Shown in pieces: positions 53,062 through 63,681 of a stretch of DNA of 64,000 nucleotides. Below the pieces are notes generated by a model. The model did not search any database. It was given only the letters and a program-made list of their open reading frames with translations, and was not told the DNA's origin. Each line of letters opens with the position of its first letter. Positions within the stretch are counted from its first letter, which is position 1. Source of the DNA: Cichorium intybus (taxonomy: Eukaryota; Streptophyta; Magnoliopsida; Asterales; Asteraceae); contig CM042010.1 of the NCBI GenBank assembly GCA_023525715.1, positions 61,803,729 to 61,867,728 of the forward strand, in the 5' to 3' direction. The position numbers and the translations under genes are program-made.

Positions 53062-53126
53062 ACCATTCCGCATTTATTTTGCTATATTTCTGTTATTATC
53101 CATATGTCCATTTATGTTTCCCCATT

Positions 53127-53138
53127 TGGTATCAGAGC
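53127..53138 (+). other. Primer binding site (B3)
   Basis: Exact TGGTATCAGAGC. The ~170 nt to MP contain no repeat expansion, only one GCTAAGTAA copy: the simplest leader in the window. Confidence 0.9.
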
Positions 53139-53306
53139 TAAGTAAACAATTTAATTCATGATAAGTAACGAGCTAAACTACTATCTAATATGACAAATAA
53201 CAATATTTAATTAGAAAGATAAGTCAAGATTGAAAGCTAAGTTATGATTTTAAAAAATACTATAATTAGTAAATATAAGCAACGATTTAATTAAAAAACA
53301 ACTCTT

Positions 53307-54257
53307 ATGATGTCTACATCTAACGAGAATAATGAATCAATAATTATTAATAACGAAGAAAATGAATCAGGATATATATTTGATGCTCTAGTTAGTAAAA
53401 ATAATATAAATAAAGATGCTATTAGAAAATCAAATTTTACATTATCAAAAAAACATAATTTTAAATACGATACACTTAAAAATCTATTTTCAAGAAAAAA
53501 TATTATTTATTATGGTAAAATAGTAGGTGAAGAACCGATACCTATAGAATCAACTCAAGGAAATATAATTATACCTATTATTAATAAACAACAAATCAAA
53601 AATAAAATACAACATATCAAAGAAATAGATCGATCAAAGATAGCATATATTCATATATCTACAATTCAAGTAATTTTGAAAAGTACTTTTAGTGATTTAG
53701 ATACACCAATAGAATTAGAAATTAGAGATGATCGTTTAATTAATAGTCAAGAAAGTATTATTGCAAAAGGAAAAGGAAATTTAATTGAAGGAAAAATAAA
53801 ATTTAATATAAATATACAGTTAGGACTTAGTTTAAAAGATAGAAATCTAAGTAATAGTATTACAGTAAGATATAAATTATTAAGACAAAATTTTATGTTA
53901 AAAGGAAATCATCCTTTTACTTTAACATATCAAATAAACTATGCATTAACAAATTCTCATCATAGTATTACATTTAAAACAGAAGATAGAATTCATATTG
54001 ATAAACTATTTGAACCTTTATTATCTCTTGAATCACCAAAAAGAATAGATAATAAACCAGTTTATGAAACAGATTTTCGACACCAAATAATTACACCTTT
54101 AGTTAAAAGAGACCCAATAATAGAGCCTCCAATTTCAACAATTATAGGAAGATCCTCTATTTCAGAAATACAACCTTCAACATCTACGGAAAATAGAAAA
54201 AATGAAAACATTGAAGAAATAAAAGAAATGATTAGATCATTAAGTTTACGAATATGA
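53307..54257 (+). CDS. Movement protein, 316 aa, intact (B3)
   Basis: Full length, directly downstream of a complete leader without the extra truncated MP of B1 and B2. Differences are LSKKHN, DDRLIN and FRHQII. Confidence 0.9.
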   Translation: MMSTSNENNESIIINNEENESGYIFDALVSKNNINKDAIRKSNFTLSKKHNFKYDTLKNLFSRKNIIYYGKIVGEEPIPIESTQGNIIIPIINKQQIKNKIQHIKEIDRSKIAYIHISTIQVILKSTFSDLDTPIELEIRDDRLINSQESIIAKGKGNLIEGKIKFNINIQLGLSLKDRNLSNSITVRYKLLRQNFMLKGNHPFTLTYQINYALTNSHHSITFKTEDRIHIDKLFEPLLSLESPKRIDNKPVYETDFRHQIITPLVKRDPIIEPPISTIIGRSSISEIQPSTSTENRKNENIEEIKEMIRSLSLRI

Positions 54258-54391
54258 CAAAATCATCTAGTAGTAAAATATATGATATAGATTTACAAAT
54301 GAAAGATGAAATGACAGTAAATGAAAAAATGCATATAATAAATAAAAATACTAAACAACCACTTTCTATCAAACCACCCTTAACATGGTAA
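54254..54391 (+). CDS. Shortened ORF2, 45 aa (B3)
   Basis: Begins MTKSSSSK; same internal coiled-coil deletion. Confidence 0.55.
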   Translation: MTKSSSSKIYDIDLQMKDEMTVNEKMHIINKNTKQPLSIKPPLTW

Positions 54392-54555
54392 TCAAAAATA
54401 TGTTACAAAAATTCAAAACATGGTTTAAAAAGTATAAAAGAAATAAAGAAAATACTAATAAAAAAGATAGTTATAAAAATGACATATTAACGAAAGAAGA
54501 TTATATAAATAATGATATATTACATCAATTATTTGAAAGCAATTGTTATGACTAA
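54385..54555 (+). CDS. ORF3', 56 aa (B3)
   Basis: Intact, with His for Asp in ILHQLFE. Confidence 0.5.
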   Translation: MVIKNMLQKFKTWFKKYKRNKENTNKKDSYKNDILTKEDYINNDILHQLFESNCYD

Positions 54556-54561
54556 AAAATA

Positions 54562-54921
54562 ATGAACAACAACTTCTGGCTTGTTTATGAAAATGGACAA
54601 CCAAGACAATTTAATAATTTAGATTATCTTAATTATCTCTTAAATAAAAGCCACCAGGCCATAACAAATTTAGATCATCGTAGTATAGTATTTACTATGT
54701 ATGATTTGATAGAAATAAAAGAAGAAAACGAAAAGTTTTATTCTCTCTATAAACTACAAATTGATTCTGAAATTAATTGTTTAAAAAGACTTAGTCATAT
54801 GAACGATTTTATATCATACAAAGATTATACAGATCAAATTTAAGTTAAGGAAGATATAGCTAATTACTTATATCTACAAAATAAATTTTATAATAAATGG
54901 AAACACTCCAAGAACAAGTAG
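54562..54921 (+). pseudogene. ORF4 with premature stop (B3)
   Basis: A Lys codon has become TAA at 54841-54843 (after TDQI), removing the last 26 codons. Confidence 0.7.
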
Positions 54922-56239
54922 AAACGTTAACTAAATTAATGGCAGCATTAGAAATACCTGAAGAAGTAAAAGATGAAAATATAGAAAATGACGTCGAAGT
55001 AGTATACGATTTTACATCCGACGAAGAAAATCCATATAATAATCCTTATACTAATTTTGGAATAAAACGAAACAAATCATATGTAGAAGATGATTATCAA
55101 AATCAATACATATATGGACCACCATCTTTAGAAGAAAATTATTTATATAGACAAGGTATGATTAAAAATAAACAAAATAAATGGGAAAAAGTACCACCAC
55201 AATATGTACCAAAATTATTTACCACTCCAAAACCCATAGATATTCTTTTTATAGACTGTGATTTAGATCCAGAAACAAAAATACAAGATTGGAGTAATCA
55301 AATGGGTATACAAATTCAATTAACCGACGAACTTAGAAATTTACATCCAAGAAATTTCTTAAGTTACATTATGCATAAAACACAAGGAAATGTTTATCGT
55401 TTTCTATCATCATTAGAAGAAGATGAACTATCTAGAATAGCAACTATCTAGAATAGCAACTACCGACGCAATGGAAACATTTAGAAAAGTTTTAGATAAA
55501 ATTCTCCAAGAGTTTGTAGGAAAAAGATAGAAGATAATGAATCAAAAGAAGCCTTTAGAAATAAAGCATTATGGCACTTAATAAATTTAAGAATATGTAA
55601 TATGTGTTATCTAGATGCATTTATATGTGAATTTGCTGAACAATATTATTATTATTTAGATCCACCAAGACAAAAATTAGCCTTAGACATGTTTTATCAA
55701 AAATTACCATCTACTGTTTCTCAAAGTGTATTAAAATATTTTGTGCTCGAATAAACGTATTAAAAGAATGGATGAAAGATAAATGTCTAAAACAAAAAAC
55801 TAAAATTGACGCACAAATTAATTTATGTTGTGAGAAACAATTTAATCAAATTGGTCAATACGGTTGTAAAAAGAACAAGCGTAAAAGAAAAAAGAAGGTT
55901 TGGAAAAAACAAACATATAAACCAAAGTATAAACAATACTATAAAAACGGAGAAAGAAAATATTTTAGAAATCGAAAACAATATAAGCAAAAATATAAAT
56001 CAAATTCAAACTATTGTCCGTCTAAGAAAAAAGATTGCAGATGCCGGCTATGCCAAGAACAAGGACATAAAGCCTATGAATGTCCAATAAAAAATAAGAA
56101 AGCAAACGAAACAAATATATTAAAAATTGCTTATGATATAGGATATGAACCAATTGAAGATTCAGATGTAGATTCAGATATTGATATCTACGCATACACT
56201 ACTGATTCAAATTCTGAATCCGATATTGATAACGAATGA
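54897..56239 (+). pseudogene. Coat protein, broken (B3)
   Basis: Same 16-nt duplication and ~40-nt deletion as B1 and B2. It also lacks one A near 55525 and has an extra Tyr codon in the EQYYY block. The last 155 codons (55772-56239) are open, with CRLCQEQGHKAYEC as knuckle. Confidence 0.9.
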
Positions 56240-56246
56240 ATAAAAT

Positions 56247-56704
56247 ATGTCTTTTGAATATATTAACAATATTATGATTTTGCAGTTTCACGATAGAGAA
56301 AACAATGAAGAAAAATGCTTGTATTACCAATTTTATACAATTTGCAACCAGAAGACTTATTAATAGTCAAAACAGATGCATCAAAAGTATACAGTAATAC
56401 GAAAGTATTACCAGAAGCATACAGTGATATGAAAGTATCATCAAAAGTATACAGTAATACGAAAGTATTACCAGAAGCATACAGTGATACGAAAGTATCA
56501 TCAAAAGTATACAGTAATACGAAAGTATTACCAGAAGCATACATTGATACGAAAGTATCATCAAAAGCATACATTGATACGAAAGTATCATCAAAAGTAT
56601 ACATTGATACGAAAGTATCATCAAATTATACACATTACAGGTACATAAAGAGTGAGCACAACCACATAGCAGATACATTGACGAGAGAATGGAAGCCATT
56701 ATGA
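56247..56704 (+). pseudogene. Type B polymerase remnant (B3)
   Basis: As in B1, with a shorter array. From 56315 the frame MLVLPILYN through the RNase H end is open. Confidence 0.8.
56388..56622 (+). repeat. GAAA-loop hairpin array, 8 units (B3)
   Basis: Regular alternation of the two stem versions. One unit has GATATGAAAGTATC, a G-U type pair in RNA. Confidence 0.9.
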
Positions 56705-58064
56705 AGCAAATCCAGCACCAGCTAAAACAGAAGCAGGAACAAAAAGTAGCCATGATGAAGCAACTAGAAACAATCAAGAAGGAGAACAGCTCCAACAAAC
56801 ACTGCAGATATTGTCAACACAGTTCACTCCAGTCAATGAAGACGCAGAAAAGTCAACAGGCAGTTCAACCATTCCACCTACACCAACAATCCAGCAAATT
56901 TCATCAGACAATACCGATAAACAACAGGAGAAGCCATCATCATCCACATGTAACACTCAAGAAATATTCAAAACTCATCAACAATCAACTGATGCAGAAA
57001 CGAAGAAATGGTACGTTATTTTTAACGGACCACACAAAGGAATCTATAACGATTGGGGAATTGCAAATTCTCATATCGTTGGAAAGAACGTTAAACACAA
57101 AAGTTACAAAACAAAAGCTGAAGCAGAAACAGCATTCAGAGAAGCATACAAAACGGTTACAACTGAAGCCGTTGAAAAATCATCAAAAACAACCATCCTT
57201 GGAATCCTTCCAAAAACAGAACCACAACCAAAATCTTTAAACCAGTTAAACGCAGCCAAAGCAGCCCTACAAGCTATACCATTTACAAAAGAAAAAGAAT
57301 TAATGAAAAAACCAACCACTGAAAAATTCGCAAAATTATGGGACAGCCTAGTCTCATACACAGAGGTCCATTCACTAATGGGCTTTTACCCAGTCATAAG
57401 AAAGCCAGGCCCAAAAGCAATCTTCTTAGCCAACCTTACCGATCCAATGACTCTTTGGGAATATTTCACCCATGGATTCATCGATACAATCTACCTAAAT
57501 GGAAACAAACTACAGTGCATAAGTGAATTTCCAACTAATTTTCAATCAGTCATCCGCCATTACAAAACACGTTTTGCCAAGGAACATGATTTATTCATTA
57601 AATTATATTCCAGCTATCCATTTTTTGACGAAGACTCACAGCTACTAGTTCCAAGCATTACATTTGCATACATGGGAATCAGTAATGGAACTAAGCCAAC
57701 TAAAGACGAACTTCCACATGAAACACCAACACAAGACCATCTAATTTTTTCATTAGCAGGAGTTTATTTAGCCTCTTCAAGAATAGGCAACGAAAAAGAA
57801 CAAAGATCACAAGTTAGAATAAACTATTGCAGTAAAACATTTCTACTATATACACCAACTGACACAGGAATATCCACTGAAGGAATGCAAGCTGTAGAAC
57901 GATTCGAAGAACCATTCGAAAAATTCTCACATCATCTAGCCGTTCTACCTGCAGAAATTAAAAAACAATTATGCAAACATATTATGCATTTTCCACGTCA
58001 CCAATGCAATTATTGTCAAGAAAACAAGGAAGAGACACCATTCATGGAGATAATGGAAGAATAA
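56689..58064 (+). pseudogene. TAV/viroplasmin, frameshifted near N-terminus (B3)
   Basis: A 4-nt deletion near 56780 in the Glu-rich part of the coiled coil puts the first ~30 codons out of frame with the rest. From 56811 the remaining 417 codons are open, including viroplasmin domain and C-terminus. One Ala-Ala-Lys repeat is missing (AAKAAL). Confidence 0.9.
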
Positions 58065-58584
58065 TACACAACAGTGCACAGCACTCATCCAAAGCATTCA
58101 ATCATTATGCACGACGCATTTTTCGCGGTGGTGAGGATTTGGAATTGACACAAAGAATATTTGTGGCCCCTCCCCTCATCATATCTTGTAATAATGTAGA
58201 CTTTTAGTTTTTGTCGTTTGTTTAGTTTTTGTCGTTTGTTTTTAATTATGTAAATTAGGTGCCAGTCACCATCCTATAGTTTGTCTTTATTTGTAAGTGC
58301 TAGACACAATAATGTAGTGTCAATAATAGCACGTATGCAGTAGCAGCCCTCATGTACTATAAATAAGGCGTTTGCCTAGTGTAATAAATCAGAGCTTATT
58401 TGTGTTAAGTTTTGAGTGCTCTCAAAATTCCTCTGTTGAAGCCTTATGCTTCTGAATAGCAGAGTTCTCTGTTGAAGCCTCGCGCTTCTGAATAGCAGAG
58501 CCTATCGAAGCATCTACGAAGCAGTTAATCAACGCATCAATCCAAGCATCAGTCAGGTACATCCCTTACACATCTTCATATATG
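58065..58584 (+). promoter_or_regulatory. LIR class alpha (B3)
   Basis: TATAAATA at 58358-58365; a short TAGTTTTTGTCGTTTGTT segment is duplicated near 58205-58235, as it is at 12645-12672. Confidence 0.75.
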
Positions 58585-58696
58585 ATGACCGATTCGAAAA
58601 TACAAATACAAAACAATCGATATTATTTTGCATTAAAGATTCATAAACAAAGATTTAAAAATAGAATTGAACGTAATATCCATCTCCCTGTAACAC
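58585..58696 (+). pseudogene. Leader ORF, truncated (B3 downstream)
   Basis: Cut after LPVT and joined to LIR class beta at CACACCCTCATC. Confidence 0.6.
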
Positions 58697-59121
58697 ACCC
58701 TCATCATATCTACCATTATGTAGACTTTTATATTTTGTCGTTTGTTTTCCATTATGTAAATTAGGTGCTAGTCACCATCATGTAGTTTGTCTTTATTGTT
58801 ATGGTGCTAGACACAATAATGTAGTGCTAGACACCACTAGTTAGTGTATTATTAGTGTAGGATACTATTAGACTCTAGAAGAGTCCCTCATGTACTATAA
58901 ATAAGGCATTTGCCTAGTGTAATAAATCAGAGCTTATTTGTGTTAAGTTTTGAGTGCTCTCAAAATTCCTCTGTTGAAGCCTTATGCTTCTGAATAGCAG
59001 AGTTCTCTGTTGAAGCCTCGCGCTTCTGAATAGCAGAGCCTATCGAAGTATCCACGAAGCAGTTAATCAACGCATCGTCCAGGCATCAGTCAGGTACATC
59101 CCTTACACATCCTCATACATC
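58697..59121 (+). promoter_or_regulatory. Second LIR, class beta
   Basis: A complete class beta promoter (TATAAATA 58896-58903) directly after the class alpha one, so two promoters of different class lie 0.54 kb apart in the same direction. Confidence 0.7.
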
Positions 59122-59205
59122 ATGACCGATTCGAAAATACAAATACAAAACAATCGATATTATTTTGCATTAAAGATTCATAAACAAAGATTTAAAAATA
59201 GAATT
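59122..59205 (+). pseudogene. Leader ORF fragment
   Basis: About 28 codons, cut at GAATT and joined to antisense TAV. Confidence 0.55.
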
Positions 59206-59394
59206 TGGTTGAACTGCCTGTTGACTTTTCTGCGTCTTCTTTGACTGGAGTGAACTGTGTTGACAATATCTGCAGTGGTTTTGAGTGCTCTCAAAATTCC
59301 TCTGTTGAAGCCTTATGCTTCTGAATAGCAGAGTTCTCTGTTGAAGCCTCGCGCTTCTGAATAGCAGAGCCTATCGAAGTATCCACGAAGCAGT
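59206..59394. other. Scrambled junction: TAV and leader fragments
   Basis: 59206-59277 is minus-strand TAV N-terminal region. 59278-59394 is plus-strand leader with both stem-loops, cut at CGAAGCAGTTT. Minus-strand TAV resumes at 59395. Confidence 0.75.
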
Positions 59395-60118
59395 TTATGA
59401 CTGGATAAAAGCCCATTAGTGAATGGACCTCTGTGTATGAGACTAGGCTGTCCCATAATTTTGCGAATTTTTCTGTGGTTGGTTTTTTCATTAATTCTTT
59501 TTCTTTTGTAAATGGTATAGCTTGTAGGGCTGCTTTGGCTGCTTTGGCTGCGTTTAACTGGTTTAAAGACTTTGGTTGTGGTTCTGTTTTTAAAAGGGTT
59601 CCAAGGATGGTTGTCTTTGATGATTTTTCAATGGTTTCAGTTGTAACCGTTTTGTATGCTTCTCTGAATGCTGTTTCTGCTTCAGCTTTTGTTTTGTAAT
59701 TTTTGTGTGTAACGTTCTTTCCAACGATATGAGAATTTGCAATTCCCCAATCGTTGTAGATTCCTTTGTGTGGTCCGTTAAAAATAACGTACCATTTCTT
59801 CGTTTCTGCATCAGTTTATTGTTGATGAGTTTTGAATGTTTCTTGAGTGTTACATGTGGATGATGATGGCTTCTCCTGTTGTTTATCGGTATTGTCTGAT
59901 GAAATTTGCTGGATTGTTGGTGTAGGTGGAATGGTTGAACTGCCTGTTGACTTTTCTGCGTCTTCTCTGACTGGAGTGAACTGTGTTGACAATATCTGCA
60001 GTGTTTGTTGGAGCTGTTCTTCTTCCTTCTTGATTGTTTCTAGTTGCTTCATCATGGCTACTTTTTGTTCCTGCTTCTGTTTTAGCTGGTGCTGGATTTG
60101 CTTCATAATGGCTTCCAT
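59395..60118 (-). pseudogene. TAV/viroplasmin, 3'-truncated (B4)
   Basis: Starts ATG at 60118. A stop near 59816 ends the first frame after 100 codons. The viroplasmin domain follows, and the gene is cut after GFYPVI at the leader join. Roughly the last 210 residues are absent. Confidence 0.85.
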
Positions 60119-60560
60119 TCTCTCGTCAATGTATCTGCTATGTGGTTGTGCTCACTCTTTATGTACCTGTAATGTGTATAATTTGATGATACTTTCATAT
60201 CAATGTATACTTTTGATGATACTTTCGTATCAATGTATGCTTTTGATGATACTTTCGTATCAATGTATGCTTCTGGTAATACTTTCGTATTACTGTATAC
60301 TTTTGATGATACTTTCGTATCACTGTATGCTTCTGGTAATACTTTCGTATTACTGTATACTTTTGTTGATACTTTCGTATCACTGTATGCTTTTGGTAAT
60401 ACTTTCGTATTACTGTATACTTTTGATGCATCTGTTTTGACTATTAATAAGTCTTCTGGTTGCAAATTGTATAAAATTGGTAATACAAGCATTTTTCTTC
60501 ATTGTTTTCTCTATCGTGAAACTGCAAAATCATAATATTGTTAATATATTCAAAAGACAT
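60103..60560 (-). pseudogene. Type B polymerase remnant (B4)
   Basis: Same structure as in B1-B3, on the minus strand, with eight array units. Confidence 0.8.
60183..60426 (-). repeat. GAAA-loop hairpin array, 8 units (B4)
   Basis: Both stem versions. One unit reads TGATATGAAAGTATCA and one linker carries a T change (STKV). Confidence 0.88.
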
Positions 60561-60567
60561 ATTTTAC

Positions 60568-61865
60568 TCATTCGTTATCAATATCGGATTCGGTATTTGA
60601 ATCAGTAGTTTATGCGTAGATATCAATATCTGAATCTACATCTGAATCTTCAATTGGTTCATATCCTATATCATAAGCAATTTTTAATATATTTGTTTCG
60701 TTTGCTTTCTTATTTTTTATTGGACATTCATAGGCTTTATGTCCTTGTTCTTGGCATAGCCAGCATCTGCAATCTTTTTTCTTAGACGGACAATAGTTTG
60801 AATTTGATTTATATTTTTGCTTATATTATTTTTGATTTCTAAAATATTTTCTTTCTCCGTTTTTATAGTATTGTTTATACTTTGGTTTATATGTTTGTTT
60901 TTTCCAAACCTGCTTTTTTCTTTTACGCTTGTTCTTTTTACAACCGTATTGACCAATTTGATTAAATTGTTTCTCACAACATAAATTAATTTGTGCGTCA
61001 ATTTTAGTTTTTTGTTTTAGACATTTATCTTTCATCCATTCTTTTAAGACGTTTATTCGAGCACCTAATGATTCTGCTATTTTACCTTCTTGTGAAAGCT
61101 TGTTAAAATATTTTAATACACTTTGACAAACAGTAGATGGTAATTTTTGATAAAAGATGTCTAAGGCTAATTTTTGTCTTGGTGGATCTAAATAATAATA
61201 TTGTTCAGCAAATTCACATATAAATGCATCTAGATAACACATATTACATATTTTTAAATTTGTTAAGTGCCATAATGCTTTATTTCTAAAGGCTTCTTTT
61301 GATTCATTATCTTCTATCTTTTTTCCTACAAACTCTTGGAGAATTTATCTAAAACTTTTCTAAATGTTTCGATTGCGTCGGTAGTTGCTATTCTAGATAG
61401 TTCATCTTCTTCTAATGATGATAGAAAACGATAAACATTTCCTTGTGTTTTATGCATAATGTAACTTAAGAAATTTCTTGGATGTAAATTTCTAAGTTCG
61501 TCGGTTAATTGAATTTGTATACCCATTTGATTACTCCAATCTTGTATTTTTGTTTCTGGATCTAAATCACAGTCTATAAAAAGAATATCTATGGGTTTTG
61601 GAGTGGTAAATAATTTTGGTACATATTGTGGCGGTACTTTTTCCCATTTATTTTGTTTATTTTTAATCATACCTTGTCTATACAAATAGTTTTCTTCTAA
61701 AGATGGTGGTCCATATATGTATTGATTTTGATAATCATCTTCTACATATGATTTGTTTCGTTTTATTCCAAAATTAGTATAAGGATTATTATATGGATTT
61801 TCTTCGTTGGATGTAAAATCGTATACTACTTCGACGTCATTATTCTCGTTAGATGTAGACATCAT
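60568..61865 (-). pseudogene. Coat protein fused to MP start (B4)
   Basis: The first nine codons are those of MP (MMSTSNENN), joined in frame to CP residue ~28 (DVEVVYDF). Everything between, nearly all of MP, ORF2-ORF4 and the CP start, is deleted. This copy lacks the 16-nt duplication and the ~40-nt deletion of B1-B3 and so shows the original reading (IATTDAIETF and YFNKLSQEGKIAESLGARI). It has its own breaks: a missing A near 61345, a stop near 60830 and a TAA near 60612. Confidence 0.9.
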
Positions 61866-62268
61866 AAGAGTTGTTTTTTAATTAAATCGTTGCTTATATT
61901 TACTAATTATAGTATTTATTAAAATCATAACTTAGCTTTCAATCTTGACTTATCTTTCTAATTAAATATTGTTATTTGTCATATTAGATTGTAATTTAGC
62001 TCGTTACTTATCATGAATTAAATTGTTACTTAGCTCTGATATAGTAAAATCGTTTCTTACCATAAAATCGTTACTTAGCTTTGATATAGTAAAATCGTTA
62101 CTTAGCTTATTTACTTAGCTTATTAATTAAATCGTTGTTAATCATTTTTTTATTTCTAATCTACTAGAATTGTTGTGTAGCTCTGATCTTAATTAAATTG
62201 TTGTTAATTGTTGCTTAAATCGTTACTTAACTCTGATATAGTAAAATCGTTACTTAGCTCTAATACCA
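61866..62268 (-). other. MP leader, repeats and PBS variant (B4)
   Basis: PBS region reads TGGTATTAGAGC (62257-62268, minus strand), one mismatch to tRNA-Met. A few GCTAAGTAACGATT units and the shared ~110-bp stretch are present. Confidence 0.75.
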
Positions 62269-62333
62269 AATGGGGAAACATAAATGGACATATGGATAAT
62301 AACAGAAATATAGCAAAATAAATGCGGAATGGT

Positions 62334-62475
62334 TTAACATGTGGTTTCTGAAATTCTTGCATGTAGATACTTAAGCTGATTATCGTAGATATCAACCTCT
62401 AACTGTGTTACAGGGAGATGGATATTACGTTCAATTCTATTTTTAAATATTTGTTTATGAATCTTTAATGCAAAA
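62334..62475 (-). pseudogene. Leader ORF, 5'-truncated (B4)
   Basis: The last ~46 codons from ALKIHKQ onward. It is joined at ~62476 to leader 3' DNA of a second leader, so the leader is duplicated here. Confidence 0.6.
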
Positions 62476-62524
62476 TGGACATATGGATAATAACAGAAAT
62501 ATAGCAAAATAAGTGCGGAATGGT

Positions 62525-62707
62525 TTAACATGTGGTTTCTGAAAATCTTGCATGTAGATACTTACGTTGATTATCGTAGATATCAACCTCTAACTGTGTT
62601 ACAGGGAGATGGATATTACGTTCAATTCTATTTTTAAATCTTTGTTTATGAATCTTTAATGCAAAATAATATCGATTGTTTTGTATTTGTATTTTCGAAT
62701 CGGTCAT
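62525..62707 (-). CDS. Leader ORF, 60 aa (B4, second copy)
   Basis: Intact, with Arg for Leu (NQRKYLH) and ARFSETTC at the end. Confidence 0.5.
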   Translation of the reverse strand: MTDSKIQIQNNRYYFALKIHKQRFKNRIERNIHLPVTQLEVDIYDNQRKYLHARFSETTC

Positions 62708-62925
62708 GATGTATGAAGATGTGTAAGGGATGTACCTGACTGATGCCTGGACGATGCGTTGATTAACTGCTTCGTGGATACTTCGATAGGCTCTGCTATT
62801 CAGAAGCGCGAGGCTTCAACAGAGAACTCTGCTATTCAGAAGCATAAGGCTTCAACAGAGGAATTTTGAGAGCACTCAAAACTTAACACAAATAAGCTCT
62901 GATTTATTACACTAGGAAAACGCCT
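62708..62925 (-). promoter_or_regulatory. Leader stem-loops and cut LIR (B4)
   Basis: Twin stem-loops and AATAAA are present, but the LIR is cut at CGCCTTATT before a full TATA box and joined to plus-strand MP. Confidence 0.65.
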
Positions 62926-63305
62926 TATTAAGACAAAATTTTATGTTAAAAGGAAATCATCCTTTTACTTTAACATATCAAATAAACTATGCATTAACAA
63001 ATTCTCATCATAGTATTACATTTAAAACAGAAGATAGAATTCATATTGATAAACTATTTGAACCTTTATTATCTCTTGAATCACCAAAAAGAATAGATAA
63101 TAAACAAGTTTATGAAACAGATTTTCGACAACAAATAATTACACCTTTAGTTAAAAGAGACCCAATAATAGAGCCTCCAATTTCAACAATTATAGGAAGA
63201 TCCTCTATTTCAAAAATACAACCTTCAACATCTACAGAAAATAGAAAAGATGAAAATATTGAAGAAATAAACGAAATGATTAGATCATTAAGTTTACGAA
63301 TATGA
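62926..63305 (+). pseudogene. Movement protein, C-terminal half (A5)
   Basis: Begins at LRQNFMLKG and runs open to the normal stop; contains the YALTNSHHSI block. The N-terminal ~190 residues are absent. Confidence 0.85.
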
Positions 63306-63541
63306 CAGAATCATCTAGTAGTAAAATAAATGATATAGAATTACAAATGAAAGATGAAATGACAGTAAATGAAAAAATGCATATAATAAATAAAAAACTA
63401 AACAATCTCATAGAAATAAAACAACAATTATTGGTAAAACAAATACCAGAGATATTACAAAAAATTGAACAGATTTATAAATTATTAGAAGTTAAAAATA
63501 CTAAACAACCACTTTCTATCAAACCTCCCTTAACATGGTAA
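63302..63541 (+). CDS. ORF2, 79 aa coiled-coil protein (A5)
   Basis: Full length; overlaps MP stop as ATGA and ORF3 start as ATGGTAA. Confidence 0.6.
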   Translation: MTESSSSKINDIELQMKDEMTVNEKMHIINKKLNNLIEIKQQLLVKQIPEILQKIEQIYKLLEVKNTKQPLSIKPPLTW

Positions 63542-63681
63542 TCAAAAATATTTTACAAAAATTAAAAACATGGTTTAAAAAGTATAAAAGAAATAAAGAA
63601 AATAGTTATAAAAATATTATATTAAAAAATTATATAAATAATGATATATTAGATCAATTATTTAGTAATTGTCATGACTAA
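63535..63681 (+). CDS. ORF3, 48 aa (A5)
   Basis: Intact; ends NCHD, overlapping the polyprotein start by 8 nt. Confidence 0.5.
   Translation: MVIKNILQKLKTWFKKYKRNKENSYKNIILKNYINNDILDQLFSNCHD

Larger units (their letters stand above)
25098..53151. repeat. Tandem duplication, two ~14 kb units plus start of a third
   Basis: Unit 1 is 25098-39204 and unit 2 is 39205-53151. All gene blocks recur at an offset of 13.9-14.1 kb: for example 26478/40582, 29946/43903, 35484/49389 and 38218/52160. A third unit begins at 53152 with MP and CP. The unit boundary lies at AATTCATGATAAGTAACGAG just after the PBS. Differences are small indels and substitutions plus a ~130-bp loss near 41730. Confidence 0.9.

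Noticed and set aside
57971..58207. 78-codon ORF overlapping the TAV end and LIR, also seen at 12667-12903, 31283-31477 and 45240-45434
   Set aside because: It overlaps TAV in another frame and is kept only because the copies are nearly identical. No independent start signal or domain.
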